Assembly: GCF_000485595.1 (NCBI RefSeq)
Contig: NW_014577366.1
Coordinates: 141,902 to 163,772, forward strand
Length of the DNA stretch: 21,871 bases
Direction of reading: 5' to 3'
Source: Priapulus caudatus
Taxonomy: Eukaryota; Priapulida; Priapulimorpha; Priapulimorphida; Priapulidae
Made by a program: the position numbers and the translations under genes. The notes beneath the pieces are model-generated. The model made no database searches, was not told where the DNA came from, and saw only the letters and a list, made by a program, of their open reading frames with translations. Within the stretch, counting starts at the first letter, position 1, and each line of letters begins with the position of its first letter. Below, one piece after another: positions 8,701 to 16,782 of the stretch.

Positions 8701-9711
8701 TAGTAGAATCTATACATGCCTGGATGTATGAGGCTACAATGTCACAGTGAAATTTCAAAGCTAAATTTGGTTAAAGAAGGTTTATGCTCCTTAAATCGTA
8801 TAATTTCTATGGCATTCTGTACTGTCAGTATGTTACATGTGTACGTATGGCACTCGCCAGTGGCTACTGCCAGTGCATGTGTTTGGTGTTACTGTGGAGT
8901 TTTTGCTGCGTTAATTGGTTACAGGTGGCAGCTCTCTATTGCAGCCTGTAGGCTTGCGTAGGTAAATGGATGAGTGCTTACCTATTCTGTCTTGCAGATA
9001 GTTGTTGCTACTACGTATGATGGGAGCTTCCATCTTTAATCTGAAGACACTTAAACGTACGCGCATCCATCTCGTGGCAACTTTCATAACGATCCCAACG
9101 AACATTCTTTTTGAGAAGGTTCCTAATACCATCCCTGTGCATTCCACTGTTTCGGCGTGTATGTGAACACATTTGGGACTAACAGGGTTTACTAGAATCC
9201 CACCACTCCACACAGAGTCACCGCAGTAGACGTTAGATGAGCGCTGTCGCTCTGCGGCACTTGTTTGAGCTTGGTGTGCTCACAAATCGCCATCAGCTAG
9301 GGAATATCGCCGAGGTTCAGTCACTCTCCGAACGTATACTATAGTATTTCTATTTACATCATCGTCAACAAGGCTGCTAATAGTAAAACGAGGCATTACT
9401 GAGCAGTGGTCTCATGCGTATTTAACCCTGCGGTGGCCATCTTGCCACAGGGGCTCATTCGTGCGCTGAGACGTTTCGCATTCCTTCGTAGGTTCGTCGA
9501 GAAGGAGAAACTGCTGAGTCACTTCTACAAGATGGGCGTGTTCCCTAGCAACCCGTCACCGCGCTGCCGCCTCATGGACACGCCGCGCACGATCCGCTAC
9601 AGCTACCGGCACCTCATCGCGATACACGCGTTCTTCGCTTGCTCCACCTACGTTCACTACTGCGCGATCGCGTGCCTGTGCCGCTACGTCGCCACACACG
9701 TGCACTCCTGA
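5503..9711 (+). CDS. LPGAT1: LPGAT1-type lysophospholipid acyltransferase, complete coding region of six exons
   Basis: Coding exons are 5503-5746, 6397-6617, 6906-7042, 7293-7441, 7872-8058 and 9492-9711. They join in phase to 1,158 nt, giving 385 residues plus TGA; the human protein has about 370. The start is the first ATG after an in-frame upstream stretch that lacks one, and it matches the family N-terminus. Residues 12-45 and about 60-75 are hydrophobic membrane segments. HQSSSD (residues 103-108) is the catalytic HX4D box. HGDFFIQQG lies near 148-156, FPEGG is at 186-190, and FAKKNNLP follows at 202-209. The C-terminus ends in another hydrophobic segment. Family knowledge: it is an endoplasmic-reticulum enzyme that transfers acyl groups from acyl-CoA to lysophospholipids (lysophosphatidylglycerol, with later evidence for lysophosphatidylethanolamine). 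All introns are GT-AG. The family assignment is secure from motifs along the whole length; the preferred substrate in this organism is inferred. Confidence 0.95.
5747..6396 (+). other. LPGAT1: LPGAT1 coding intron 1
   Basis: It runs from GTAAGT to TTTCAG. I see no repeat or RNA gene within it; the short open frames look random. Confidence 0.85.
6397..6617 (+). CDS. LPGAT1: LPGAT1 coding exon 2, HX4D box (residues 82-155)
   Basis: The acceptor is TTTCAG at 6391-6396 and the donor GTTAGA starts at 6618. The exon carries VNHQSSSDV with the catalytic histidine 103 and aspartate 108. It continues through MMWLMD and TNFGVVSLIHGDFFIQQ, which are conserved landmarks of the LPGAT1 family. It ends in phase 0. 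Confidence 0.93.
6906..7042 (+). CDS. LPGAT1: LPGAT1 coding exon 3, FPEGG box (residues 156-200 plus two bases)
   Basis: The acceptor is GTCACAG (AG at 6904-6905) and the donor GTATGT starts at 7043. It encodes GKHGRENQLQLLEKHL, then RKWLVLFPEGGFLNKRRERS, the phosphate-binding block of the acyltransferase fold. The reading frame stays open upstream for some distance, but the family alignment places the start at GGA AAG CAT. Confidence 0.92.
7293..7441 (+). CDS. LPGAT1: LPGAT1 coding exon 4 (residues 201-250 plus one base)
   Basis: The acceptor is AAAACAG ending at 7292 and the donor GTGAAC starts at 7442. It encodes FAKKNNLPHLELVALPRVGA, matching the conserved FAKKNNLP and LPR-GA landmarks. 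A more variable linker follows (ILDKLAPRKTTENHAVL). The split methionine at the start and split glutamate at the end both keep frame. Confidence 0.92.
7700..7868. repeat. 44-bp minisatellite of alternating purine-pyrimidine, at an intron 4 acceptor
   Basis: The unit TATGTGTGTGCGCGTGTCAT plus CGCGTGCATGCGTGCGTGTC and ATCG recurs, with partial and mutated copies on each side. The array continues to within a few bases of the LPGAT1 exon 5 acceptor (TTGCAG, 7866-7871). Its GT/GC alternation could adopt Z-DNA. Confidence 0.85.
7872..8058 (+). CDS. LPGAT1: LPGAT1 coding exon 5 (residues 251-312 plus two bases)
   Basis: The acceptor is TTGCAG at 7866-7871 and the donor GTGCGT starts at 8059. It encodes KWLVDITVGYSNPQQPLDLL and then TTMYYRRFPVDDIPREM, equivalent to the conserved WIIDTTIAYP and HYRIFP-KD-P blocks of the family. 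The acceptor has no clear polypyrimidine tract and directly follows an alternating purine-pyrimidine minisatellite. Confidence 0.92.
8092..8663 (-). repeat. Interspersed repeat family A, copy 2, inside LPGAT1 intron 5
   Basis: This is the inverted copy of 1-569. It starts with TCTGACATAGTCAGATG, a small terminal hairpin, then GCAGCTTGTAGAATCGCATG and an expanded CCGTCCGTGCG tract. It ends with AGGAGGGTTAAACATGGATT. It resembles copy 1 closely over its whole length and begins 33 bp after the exon 5 donor. Confidence 0.88.
8664..9491 (+). other. LPGAT1: Remainder of LPGAT1 intron 5, no further feature recognised
   Basis: The intron (8059-9491) opens with the inverted family A repeat. The remainder shows no clear repeat. 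A 100-codon minus-strand open frame (8911-9213) has no family I recognise and no splice support. Confidence 0.55.
9492..9711 (+). CDS. LPGAT1: LPGAT1 terminal coding exon 6 (residues 313-385 and TGA)
   Basis: The acceptor is CCTTCGTAG ending at 9491. It encodes RFVEKEKLLSHFYKMGVFPS, a near-exact family signature, then a C-terminal hydrophobic stretch (HLIAIHAFFACSTYVHYCAI) and the stop at 9709-9711. The exon is markedly GC-richer than exons 2 to 4. Confidence 0.93.
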
Positions 9712-11180
9712 GGCGCGGACGCCCGCCCGCGGCCGGCGCACCCTGGCGGCGGGCACGTCGCACCCCGTGAACCGTCTTTCGGTGTTTTCCGGTGTTCCTG
9801 AATACTGGTCTGACCGACGGCAGGCTCGATGGGCGAGCATTGGTCCACACGTGCACGTGCGAGTTGCGGTTACGACGATGCCCCCAGTTCACGACACGTT
9901 TCACGATTTCGGGCCACGATGCAATGCGCGCCGATACGTATCGCGGTGTTTCACGATACGATACTAAAACAGTCACGATGTGCGACGAGTGGCCGCTCTT
10001 GCTGAAATACGTAACGATAACAATCGTCTAGCTAAATGCGGCAACTGTGCACGCGTGTTATGTGCGCGCCTTTCGGGAAACGTCGTTTAATTTCGGGGAA
10101 AATAGAATAAGAATCTATGAGGCACATAGTGATTAGATAGTGAATATGGCATCATCAAATTAGCGTGCTCCTTTTACCACATGAAAACATGCACAGCACA
10201 CCCGCCTCAGATTTTTACAGCCTAACGACGGCATCGAGTGGTCACATAACTTGAATTTTTTGGCTTATTCCGGCATATCGATACTCATGTGAAGCTCTAT
10301 CATGAATCGTACTGTGGACATCGTGTCGTGATTAATCGTGGCTTGACTAGTGCACGTGTGTGAGCAGACTGATGTTCACAGCAAGTTCTGGCCTGGTGCA
10401 CCCGCGTGGTGTGCGCGCGTGTGCAATCATGTAGAACATAGCTCTCTTGTGGCTTTTTTGTTTCTAATCCAAGGTCATAAGGTACCACATCGAAGATAAA
10501 TGGTGTCATTGGACACTTTCGATATTTAGGGTAGAGTATGTAGAATAATGAAAACATTAGAGCGGCATAGCATGTCAAAACGCCCACCTACACTGGCTTC
10601 TGTTTGGGTTAAACTAATATTTTGTATTAAGTATACCGGGAGAACTATGTGCTTTGCACTGTGCGTGCATATATCTATTGTCGTGCTTTATTTCTGAGAA
10701 TAATGGAGCAGAATGTGGCAATAATTAATTCTGAATGGAAGGTCATGTATGGTACATAATACTGTTCTTCTGTTGATCTCCTGAACTGCCTATGCACAAG
10801 CGATGGTAGTTATTTAATTGTCGCGTTTGTTAAGTCAAATCATTTTAGTCATATTTTAGTAGTTATATTTTTAAGTATCGCATGCTAACAGCTGCTCTAC
10901 TGTTGTTGTTTATTTTCTCGAGTGCAGGGCTGAATTTTAAAGTTTGTTGTATGTATAAAATTTCTGATGTTTTTCTAATTTTAGCATACAAGCTATTTAA
11001 GAAGTAACCACTCGTGTTGAGATTAAGTTTCGTGTTGGGTAGTTATTTACTATGATGATATATTTCCCTATTGGGAGTTGTAACGACTAAGTCATAATGA
11101 GCCCTATGATAATATATACATCAGATAATTGTTAAGTCGCATCCTCCTTATTCAGAGATGTTAGGCGATGAAAGATACCT

Positions 11181-11245
11181 CTTCTGCCCAACTTGCCTCT
11201 TTCTCTCCCTTCTCTTCTTTTTTCCCCTTCTGCTTCCCTCGGCAG
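11181..11245 (+). other. Long polypyrimidine tract ending in CAG
   Basis: About 60 bases are almost pure C/T (TTCTCTCCCTTCTCTTCTTT and around it), ending GGCAG at 11245. This looks like a strong plus-strand splice acceptor, but no coding match follows. It could be a 3' UTR acceptor, a non-coding RNA exon or simple sequence. Confidence 0.3.
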
Positions 11246-11264
11246 CACGTCTGCGGGTTTCTTG

Positions 11265-11405
11265 AGTTGTGTCCCTAGTTGATATATGACAGATAGTAAT
11301 GCTGTACGTTAAAATGTGACTGAATCCCTAGATTATATGGAAATACAATGTATTTTAAGGTGCCAGTGTCCCTAGGTGATATAGGACGGCCCTTAGTGCT
11401 GACAG
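11265..11405. repeat. Diverged tandem duplication, period about 97 bp
   Basis: GTGTCCCTAGTTGATATATG (about 11269) and GTGTCCCTAGGTGATATAGG (about 11366) start two related blocks of about 40 bp, each ending near TAGTAATGCTG/TTAGTGCTG. Confidence 0.5.
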
Positions 11406-12117
11406 TACCCGTGTGTTATTCTTCATCATATATAACACATGCGTTAATTAATGCTGTAAAGTTCTTCATACGTTATCACTAGACCGTGTATGCCAGAAGT
11501 ATTTATCGCTCAATGTCTCCTTATGTAGTGTACTGACCACATAACCGTTTTACAAGCTTCCAAAGTGGTTGCAGACTTTTATTTTCGAGTAGTTATTGAC
11601 TGTGCACGCTCTCTAACTGTTGCCACAGCGTGTGTTGAACGCTGCTTACCGTACAGATCACGTATTAGATTAGTAATATTCCATGCTATCTGCATGAACA
11701 TTTTAACTGGCATGTCAATCATAGACATTTTTTATGCATCACCATAGTCAAACATGGCCTAAATTTATTTGTATTCATTCGATTATGCTGTTATACCGTA
11801 CCTGCATTAAAATTGCAGTTTTATTATTATTAGCATGGAGTCAGCAAGTGGTGCTTGATAAAAATTCTCAACCTCATTAAACCTGTACTCTGCAACCATG
11901 AATGTATCTATACTCTATAGTATAGATATGTTCATGTTATAACGTTCTGATAGTATTGTGCATTTGCACGAATTATGAGCCGTAGCCAATGTTTGTTAGT
12001 AATTAATTTTAAGAGAAATAAGATTCTCAAGCTAACTAGGCAAGTGCTACAAATGTAAAGGAGGCTCAGAAATATTGTGTGTGATAATAATTCGATATAT
12101 CGTTTGGCAAGATGTGA

Positions 12118-12161
12118 TCAGGAGTCTATCAATAAGATGATCACTATTGATAGACTCCTGA
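12118..12161. mobile_element. 44-bp hairpin element with TGTGA duplications
   Basis: The 17-bp arms TCAGGAGTCTATCAATA and inverse flank a 10-base loop. The arms are identical to those of the hairpin at 5140-5187, but the loop differs. The flanking 5-bp repeats TGTGA at 12113-12117 and 12162-12166 are identical, and differ from the TACTA at the other copy. That supports independent insertion. Confidence 0.72.
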
Positions 12162-13369
12162 TGTGATTGTATATTTGGTCGGATAGTAATATATTTATTG
12201 TAGTTAGGCGTTGTTGTTGAACAGGTGTCGTGGATCCTGAACGTGGTTGTTATGTGATATTTCCATCCGAGTAATCTTGTTTAGTTGATAAATGTCGACC
12301 AGTGTAATGTGAGACATGTAGTGTGTCCGCGTTGAGTTATGTTGATCTACCAACCAATACCGATACCTTTTATTTGAATTAGGAAACCTGGATTGTCCGT
12401 TTATAGCATTCTCCTGCCAAACAATGACATGCACAAGTATTACCGATTGAGTTGCTGCTGCCCCACCACACCCTCTCTCTATTACTACCATTTAGCTTCT
12501 TCAGTGCATATATATATATACAGAGATGCCAACCACTACGATTTATCCGTATTTTATACGAATTTCGTTTGCATTTTGACCTCTACGACCAATTTGCATA
12601 CAACTAGGATTTTTATTACGATCGAAAAAATTAATTTTTATGATATTTCAAATGTTTTGTTTCAGTGTTACATTGATATAACATGATTAAAAATAACTAC
12701 ATGTATTTAGCAGCAAATATCAGTGTGAACTTATTATCATTTTGGGTCCCCGAATGCAGGAAATTGCATCTCGGAATCAAGAGAGCAATTTCCGGGGGGC
12801 ATGCCCCGAAACCACTAATACCCCATTCACACCAGGGCCCCGATCTCACTACGCTCGTACTACGCTCTAAGAGCGTCGTGGAAACGTGTAGAACGCAGTA
12901 TGAACGTATATAGACGTACTGCGATCGCGATCGAGCGCGGTGCAGTCACCATGAGCGTGGAGAGCGTGGCCAAACTTTGAACATGTTCAAAACAATCGTG
13001 GTGCGAGCTTGGCGGAAAGACAGCGCAGTGCGGGCGTATTAGAGACGTGGAAGGCGTAGTACCCACGTAACTCGAGCATAGTACGAACTTAATGATCGTA
13101 TCGCAAGCGTGTCGGGTGCATGAAAATTGTCGCCCCGTTCTCAGCACGATGTCAATACGTTTTCATCACGCTGTTACTACGTCCATGGAGATGTCTCTGC
13201 GACCTGACCACGCTCTCGCTATGACCATGGTGCGTCTCTAGCAAGCTCGACCCGTTCGTACTACGATTGTACTACGCCCAACACACGCTTAGACCACGCC
13301 GTTGTGGCGTTCGCATTACGTGTTAGTTGCCTCAATACCACGCTCAGATCACGTCCTGCAAACTTGGGG

Positions 13370-13375
13370 TATAAA
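13370..13375 (+). promoter_or_regulatory. TATA box (TATAAA) upstream of the Harbinger-like remnant
   Basis: GGGGTATAAATTGGGG lies 43 bp before the ATG at 13418, leaving room for a short leader. A second TATAAAA occurs at 13572, just past the stop. Confidence 0.5.
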
Positions 13376-13417
13376 TTGGGGTGCTACCCTGGCCACCCCA
13401 CCAGTTCAGTGTCCACT

Positions 13418-13543
13418 ATGGATGAGGCAACACTATTCCATGCCATGTTTCTCGTAGAAGGACAACTCGAATTACTTGATTGCCAAGCCCTCATCATGCT
13501 GAGGAGGATGAGGAGGAGAAATAGAAGTCTTTTGGCGGCATAG
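13418..13543 (+). pseudogene. 41-residue remnant resembling a Harbinger transposase N-terminus
   Basis: MDEATLFHAMFLVEGQLELL is followed by a leucine- and arginine-rich end, LIMLRRMRRRNRSLLAA, then TAG. Acidic-hydrophobic openings followed by a poly-arginine stretch are typical of PIF/Harbinger (HARBI1-like) transposases, which normally run to about 350-400 residues. The DDE catalytic part is absent. It has its own TATA box 43 bp upstream. Loss of the remainder, or an internally deleted element, is the simplest reading. The family call is inferred. Confidence 0.5.
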
Positions 13544-13654
13544 TTGTAGCATACTATTATACTATTATGGGTATAAAATCAGTAGAAAATAATCTTGATG
13601 TGAACAGCACGGCAGAACGAATGATGATGTCTAGAACGCGGCGCGTCATATATC

Positions 13655-13686
13655 CATAGATACTAACCCAAGGGTTAGTATCTATG
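13655..13686. repeat. Perfect 15-bp inverted repeat with a 2-base loop
   Basis: CATAGATACTAACCC and its exact inverse are separated by AA. It lies inside the Harbinger-like element and is flanked by ATAT-rich sequence. It may be another tiny hairpin insertion or an internal structural site. Confidence 0.6.
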
Positions 13687-14160
13687 ATATATCTATATGG
13701 TCGTTGCCAGCGCAGTCGGCGCCTGACTAGAGTGTGATTGGTGCGCAGTTGAGGCGCGGTGAGCGTTGCTTGGGCGCAGTGCAAGCGTCGTTCGAACGCA
13801 ATGCGATCTGATTGGTCGCAATAAAGACGCAGTGAGCGCAGTGCAAGCGTGATGCGGGCGTGGTGAAAGCTTGTTGAGCGCAATGAGATCGGGGTAAAGA
13901 CGCACTTAGATCGTAGTATCGACGTAATTAGATCGTGGTATCGGCGCTGGGCCCGGCTGGGGCCCAATTGGCCACGCTCTCAACCACGCTCACCACGCTC
14001 GGGCAAATTTTTGGAGCGTGGGGCGATCGTTATGAGCGTAGCTCTGGTGTGAATGGGCCTTAACATACTTTGGTCAGTGCGTGACCCTCGGACTACAGAT
14101 TTCAGATATCCTCACTACAGTTTGCTCAGAAAAGGGTTGGCATCTCTGTATATATATATA

Positions 14161-14237
14161 TCAAGAGTGGATAATAGAGATTTTGTGGATTAAGTGGATA
14201 ATAGTGGATAATATAGATCTCTATTATCCACTCTTGA
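14161..14237. mobile_element. 77-bp hairpin element in a TA microsatellite
   Basis: TCAAGAGTGGATAATAGAGA at the left pairs exactly with the right end. The centre holds repeated GTGGATAATA words. It is flanked by (TA)n on both sides, so its target duplication cannot be resolved. Its ends fit the pattern TC(A/G)(A/G)GAGT seen in the other hairpins here. Confidence 0.6.
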
Positions 14238-16146
14238 TATATATATATATATAGTTGCCCCCCTTTAGGAAAATAAGTTCAGTGAATTCTCACCAGCATG
14301 AATTGAATCTGCCCTGATTGAGGGGATAGTCAATTCTGGGTTTATTATAGCAACTCGATTGAAACTAATGAAACGTAAACAATGAGATCGTAAACTTTCA
14401 CACGTCTATTTCAAGTTAGTTTCACGTACTCATTATTAATGCGCAGTTCCGTCGTGCATGAATAAGTCGTGAAGGTGTGTTTAACATAAGAAGGAAAATT
14501 TGTATGTTTTTGCAGAGCAGCCTGGATTCGCACCAGCAGTGTGCAAATGGGCATTTTCTTCTGTTATTAACCAAAATAAAACCGTCGTGCAATAATACCA
14601 GTTATTTTCCACGTCTTGCATGGATGATGGTCTGAAGAGGAAACCTATACTGCCAATAAGGATTTATCTACTATCTTCAATACTAGATACATTCCTGGCA
14701 CTAGGGAGACGTGGAATGTAAGGTGAACGCTCAGTTAGTAGTTTAAGATGTTCTGTCATAGATATATTACAGCATTCTGCTGGAAATCGTAGAGAATATC
14801 CTTCTCAACGATCTGTACTTGTAACTAGTCTTCTCTAGTGTGTTTTGAAGTGATGCTTGTTACATGTTACAACATATGTTGATTATTTTCAAGTTCCTCG
14901 TCTGAATAATAGTAATGTATATTATCGGGAGTGAATAAAAACAAATTGTGTTTTTATTCGCTCCCGATGTTCTGATGTTATCGTAGATTGCTGTCTTCCT
15001 TGAAGACATAGTGTCGGGTGAACGTAGTTGCAGAATTTCTCTTTAAAAATGTGAATGAATCTAGTTGCTCTCTGTACGTGAGTTTCGCCGCTAGCTAAGA
15101 ATAAACATTGATGAGTCTTGCGTTAACGTAACCGAGGAGAAATGTTATGTAGTGCGATTCACTCTCCGTTTGTGACATTGTATTTTGAAAGTCATTAGAA
15201 AATAATGTTTTTGGTCTTCGCTCTTATTTCGTGCCGAAGGAAGAGGAGTTAATTAACAATAATCTCTAGCAAAAGGCGTGTATTCAATGTGAAGAGTCAA
15301 GATTCCAAAAGAAATGTCTCAAAATCAAATAAGGAAAGGATAATAAAATTGCCTAATAAAACAGCACTATGTGTACTTTGTGTATTTCATTTATTTGCGT
15401 AAATTGTGTTCTGGCTGCTAACCAGAGATGGTGACTATGGGTATTGGCAATAATTGAATCCGTGCCACGACTGCACAGACGACATATAGATTACTGCAAT
15501 ATTTATTGTCAACTAAATGAAGGTGAGTGGAAACAAGTAATGTATGCATGTGGTTACAAGTGTTGAGCATGACTAGCTTATCAACAGCAACCGAATCACC
15601 GAAAATAGTTCTCTATTATGGACTCTTGGTATCATAAAGAGAGAAATCGTGTACAATTAAAAACATACCCTGTGATTCCTTTGGGTTTTTTGTATTTCTC
15701 ATTTAATTTTTGTGAAATTAGTAGATTGATGACAAGTTATGGTATTCATATTTGCTATGAACGCATATTGCTCGACTTGAAAGGTGCAGTTTAGTGTACT
15801 ATATTATATGCAACGAAAGCAGCCAGCACTCGTTACATTTTAACACTATTGCCTGAATACTCCAGCGTCTGAAGAAAATGTGAAAAGTTTCTTCATTTCT
15901 TTTTCATATTTTTAAATATATTTGCTAAACTAACATGCTGTATCAGCAAATTGCAACACTGCAGTCAGCGGTGAATGCCAGTAATAACATGGAGAGAAAC
16001 GGTGACAAGAGCATTAATGCAAAAAAAAGTTCGCTTTAATTTACAAAAAACCTCTTCACAGAGTCGCCACCGTGCATCCGTGTTCACAATGCCACACCAA
16101 TCAGCACTGCATTTTGCTCTTCATTCTCTTCTCCTCATCACTGAAC
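14238..16146. other. Intergenic region between the two convergent genes
   Basis: AT-rich; apart from the hairpin at 14925-14967 I see no repeat, RNA gene or splice-supported exon. AATAAA occurs at about 14575, 14931, 15110 and 15355; any could end a long LPGAT1 transcript, but none can be preferred. A 189-codon open frame begins at 15975. Confidence 0.4.
14925..14967. mobile_element. 43-bp hairpin element, TCGGGAGT type
   Basis: TCGGGAGTGAATAAAAACA and its inverse (one mismatch) flank a short AATTG loop. The 5-bp flanks (TATTA and TGTTC) do not match, so insertion is not proven. Its ends resemble the TCAGGAGT and TCAAGAGT hairpins nearby. Confidence 0.5.
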
Positions 16147-16152
16147 TTTATT
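16147..16152 (-). terminator. Candidate WDR92 polyadenylation signal (AATAAA)
   Basis: The plus strand reads TTTATT, which is AATAAA on the gene's strand, about 420 nt past the stop codon. It is the first canonical hexamer I see downstream. The cleavage site would fall near 16125-16135. There is no transcript evidence. Confidence 0.4.
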
Positions 16153-16571
16153 ATGTCGAATGGCAGGCAACTGTTCATTGCATTCACGGCACACCATTCA
16201 GCACCGTTTTCATCTACACACGTTTGATTCAGCTTGTGACGAACGTCCAACACTACAGTACTGTTGCCATTTTACATCTTAGTACCCACTCCTTTCCTCG
16301 TACTCTGTCGAACAAGCTAAACGTCATACAGCACCGTTTATCTTCAACACTTTTCATAGACTTCCTCGTGTTGAACGATACGTACGTTCTTATACGTATA
16401 CATATCGTATACATTATACAGGACCGTAGCACACTTCACCCCCGCGTGCAAAGCCAAGTGCAGTTTACGTCGTGGGCAACTGACCATGGGCAGTTCACCG
16501 CTGTTACTCCCCCCAACCCTGCTAGCTACGGCCCTGCAATGTGATATATCACACACAAACACACACACACC
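16153..16571 (-). other. WDR92: Probable WDR92 3' UTR
   Basis: This stretch lies between the stop codon and the candidate AATAAA. It begins with a CA/TG microsatellite (16547-16577 region). The opposite strand carries an unusually long open frame (15975-16544), discussed among the findings. Confidence 0.35.
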
Positions 16572-16577
16572 TCACAC
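16547..16577. repeat. CA-rich microsatellite overlapping the WDR92 stop
   Basis: A run of ACACAC with interruptions ends a few bases inside the coding end of WDR92 (stop at 16572-16574). Confidence 0.8.
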
Positions 16578-16782
16578 CTTGTTGAGCTTCGTTACAATGA
16601 GGATGCGTAGCGTCTGGTCGAACGCCGTGCAGGCGGCGAGGCCTGGCTTGTCGACGCACCAGTCGAAGGCTGAGATCGGCTGGGTGGTGAGCGCGGTGTT
16701 CTGCAGCTGAGTGACGCTGCCGACGACGCCCACCTCCTCCTCCTCGCCCTCCTGCTTCTCCACCCTGCTCGCTGGATACGAA
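16572..16782 (-). CDS. WDR92: WDR92 exon 8 (residues 286-355 and TGA)
   Basis: The acceptor is TTTCAG. It encodes [20 protein letters not shown], then a conserved C-terminus ([17 protein letters not shown] and [16 protein letters not shown]). The glutamate-rich GEEEE segment replaces a less acidic linker in human. The stop is TGA at 16572-16574. Confidence 0.95.

Larger units (their letters stand above)
9712..12112. other. LPGAT1 3' UTR and intergenic DNA, no gene recognised
   Basis: The first 270 bp are GC-rich and contain repeated CACGAT/ATCGTG words and GATACGTATCG (about 9895-9965), perhaps a worn transposon edge. No AATAAA follows the LPGAT1 stop for several kilobases. ATTAAA at about 11806 and 11875 are the nearest near-canonical signals, so the 3' end cannot be placed. 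A diverged 97-bp duplication and a polypyrimidine tract are listed separately. Confidence 0.45.
12819..14060. mobile_element. Nested PIF/Harbinger-like non-autonomous element (1,242 bp)
   Basis: The ends CCCATTCACACCAG (about 12822) and CTGGTGTGAATGGG (about 14044) are inverted repeats. TAA flanks both sides (12816-12818 and 14061-14063), the usual 3-bp duplication of PIF/Harbinger elements. It is much more GC-rich than its surroundings and full of loosely repeated words such as ACCACGCTC, ACTACGCTC and GAGCGTGGT. It holds a TATA box and a short transposase-like start (separate entries) but no catalytic domain. Confidence 0.8.
12521..14148. mobile_element. DNA element with CAGAGATGCCAACC ends, split by a nested element
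   Basis: Perfect 14-bp inverted ends lie at 12521-12534 and 14135-14148. It sits in a TA microsatellite, with TATATATA on both sides. This fits an 8-bp hAT-type duplication but is ambiguous in low-complexity DNA. Without the nested 12819-14060 insertion it would be about 380 bp. Its left part holds TTCCGGGGGGCATGCCCCG, a snap-back word common in hAT-like elements. There is no transposase. Confidence 0.78.

Noticed and set aside
8911-9213. A 100-codon minus-strand open frame in LPGAT1 intron 5
   Set aside because: I recognise no family or splice context, and the length is not exceptional. A worn mobile-element fragment is possible but cannot be shown from the sequence.
9556-9976. Long minus-strand frames (94 and 120 codons) opposite LPGAT1 exon 6
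   Set aside because: They are shadows of the GC-rich terminal exon and 3' flank. The plus-strand frame is the conserved one.
13304-13967. Arginine-rich open frames of 70 to 136 codons on the minus strand of the Harbinger-like element
   Set aside because: They arise from the repeated GAGCGTGGT/ACCACGCTC words. They overlap each other in several frames and show no domain.
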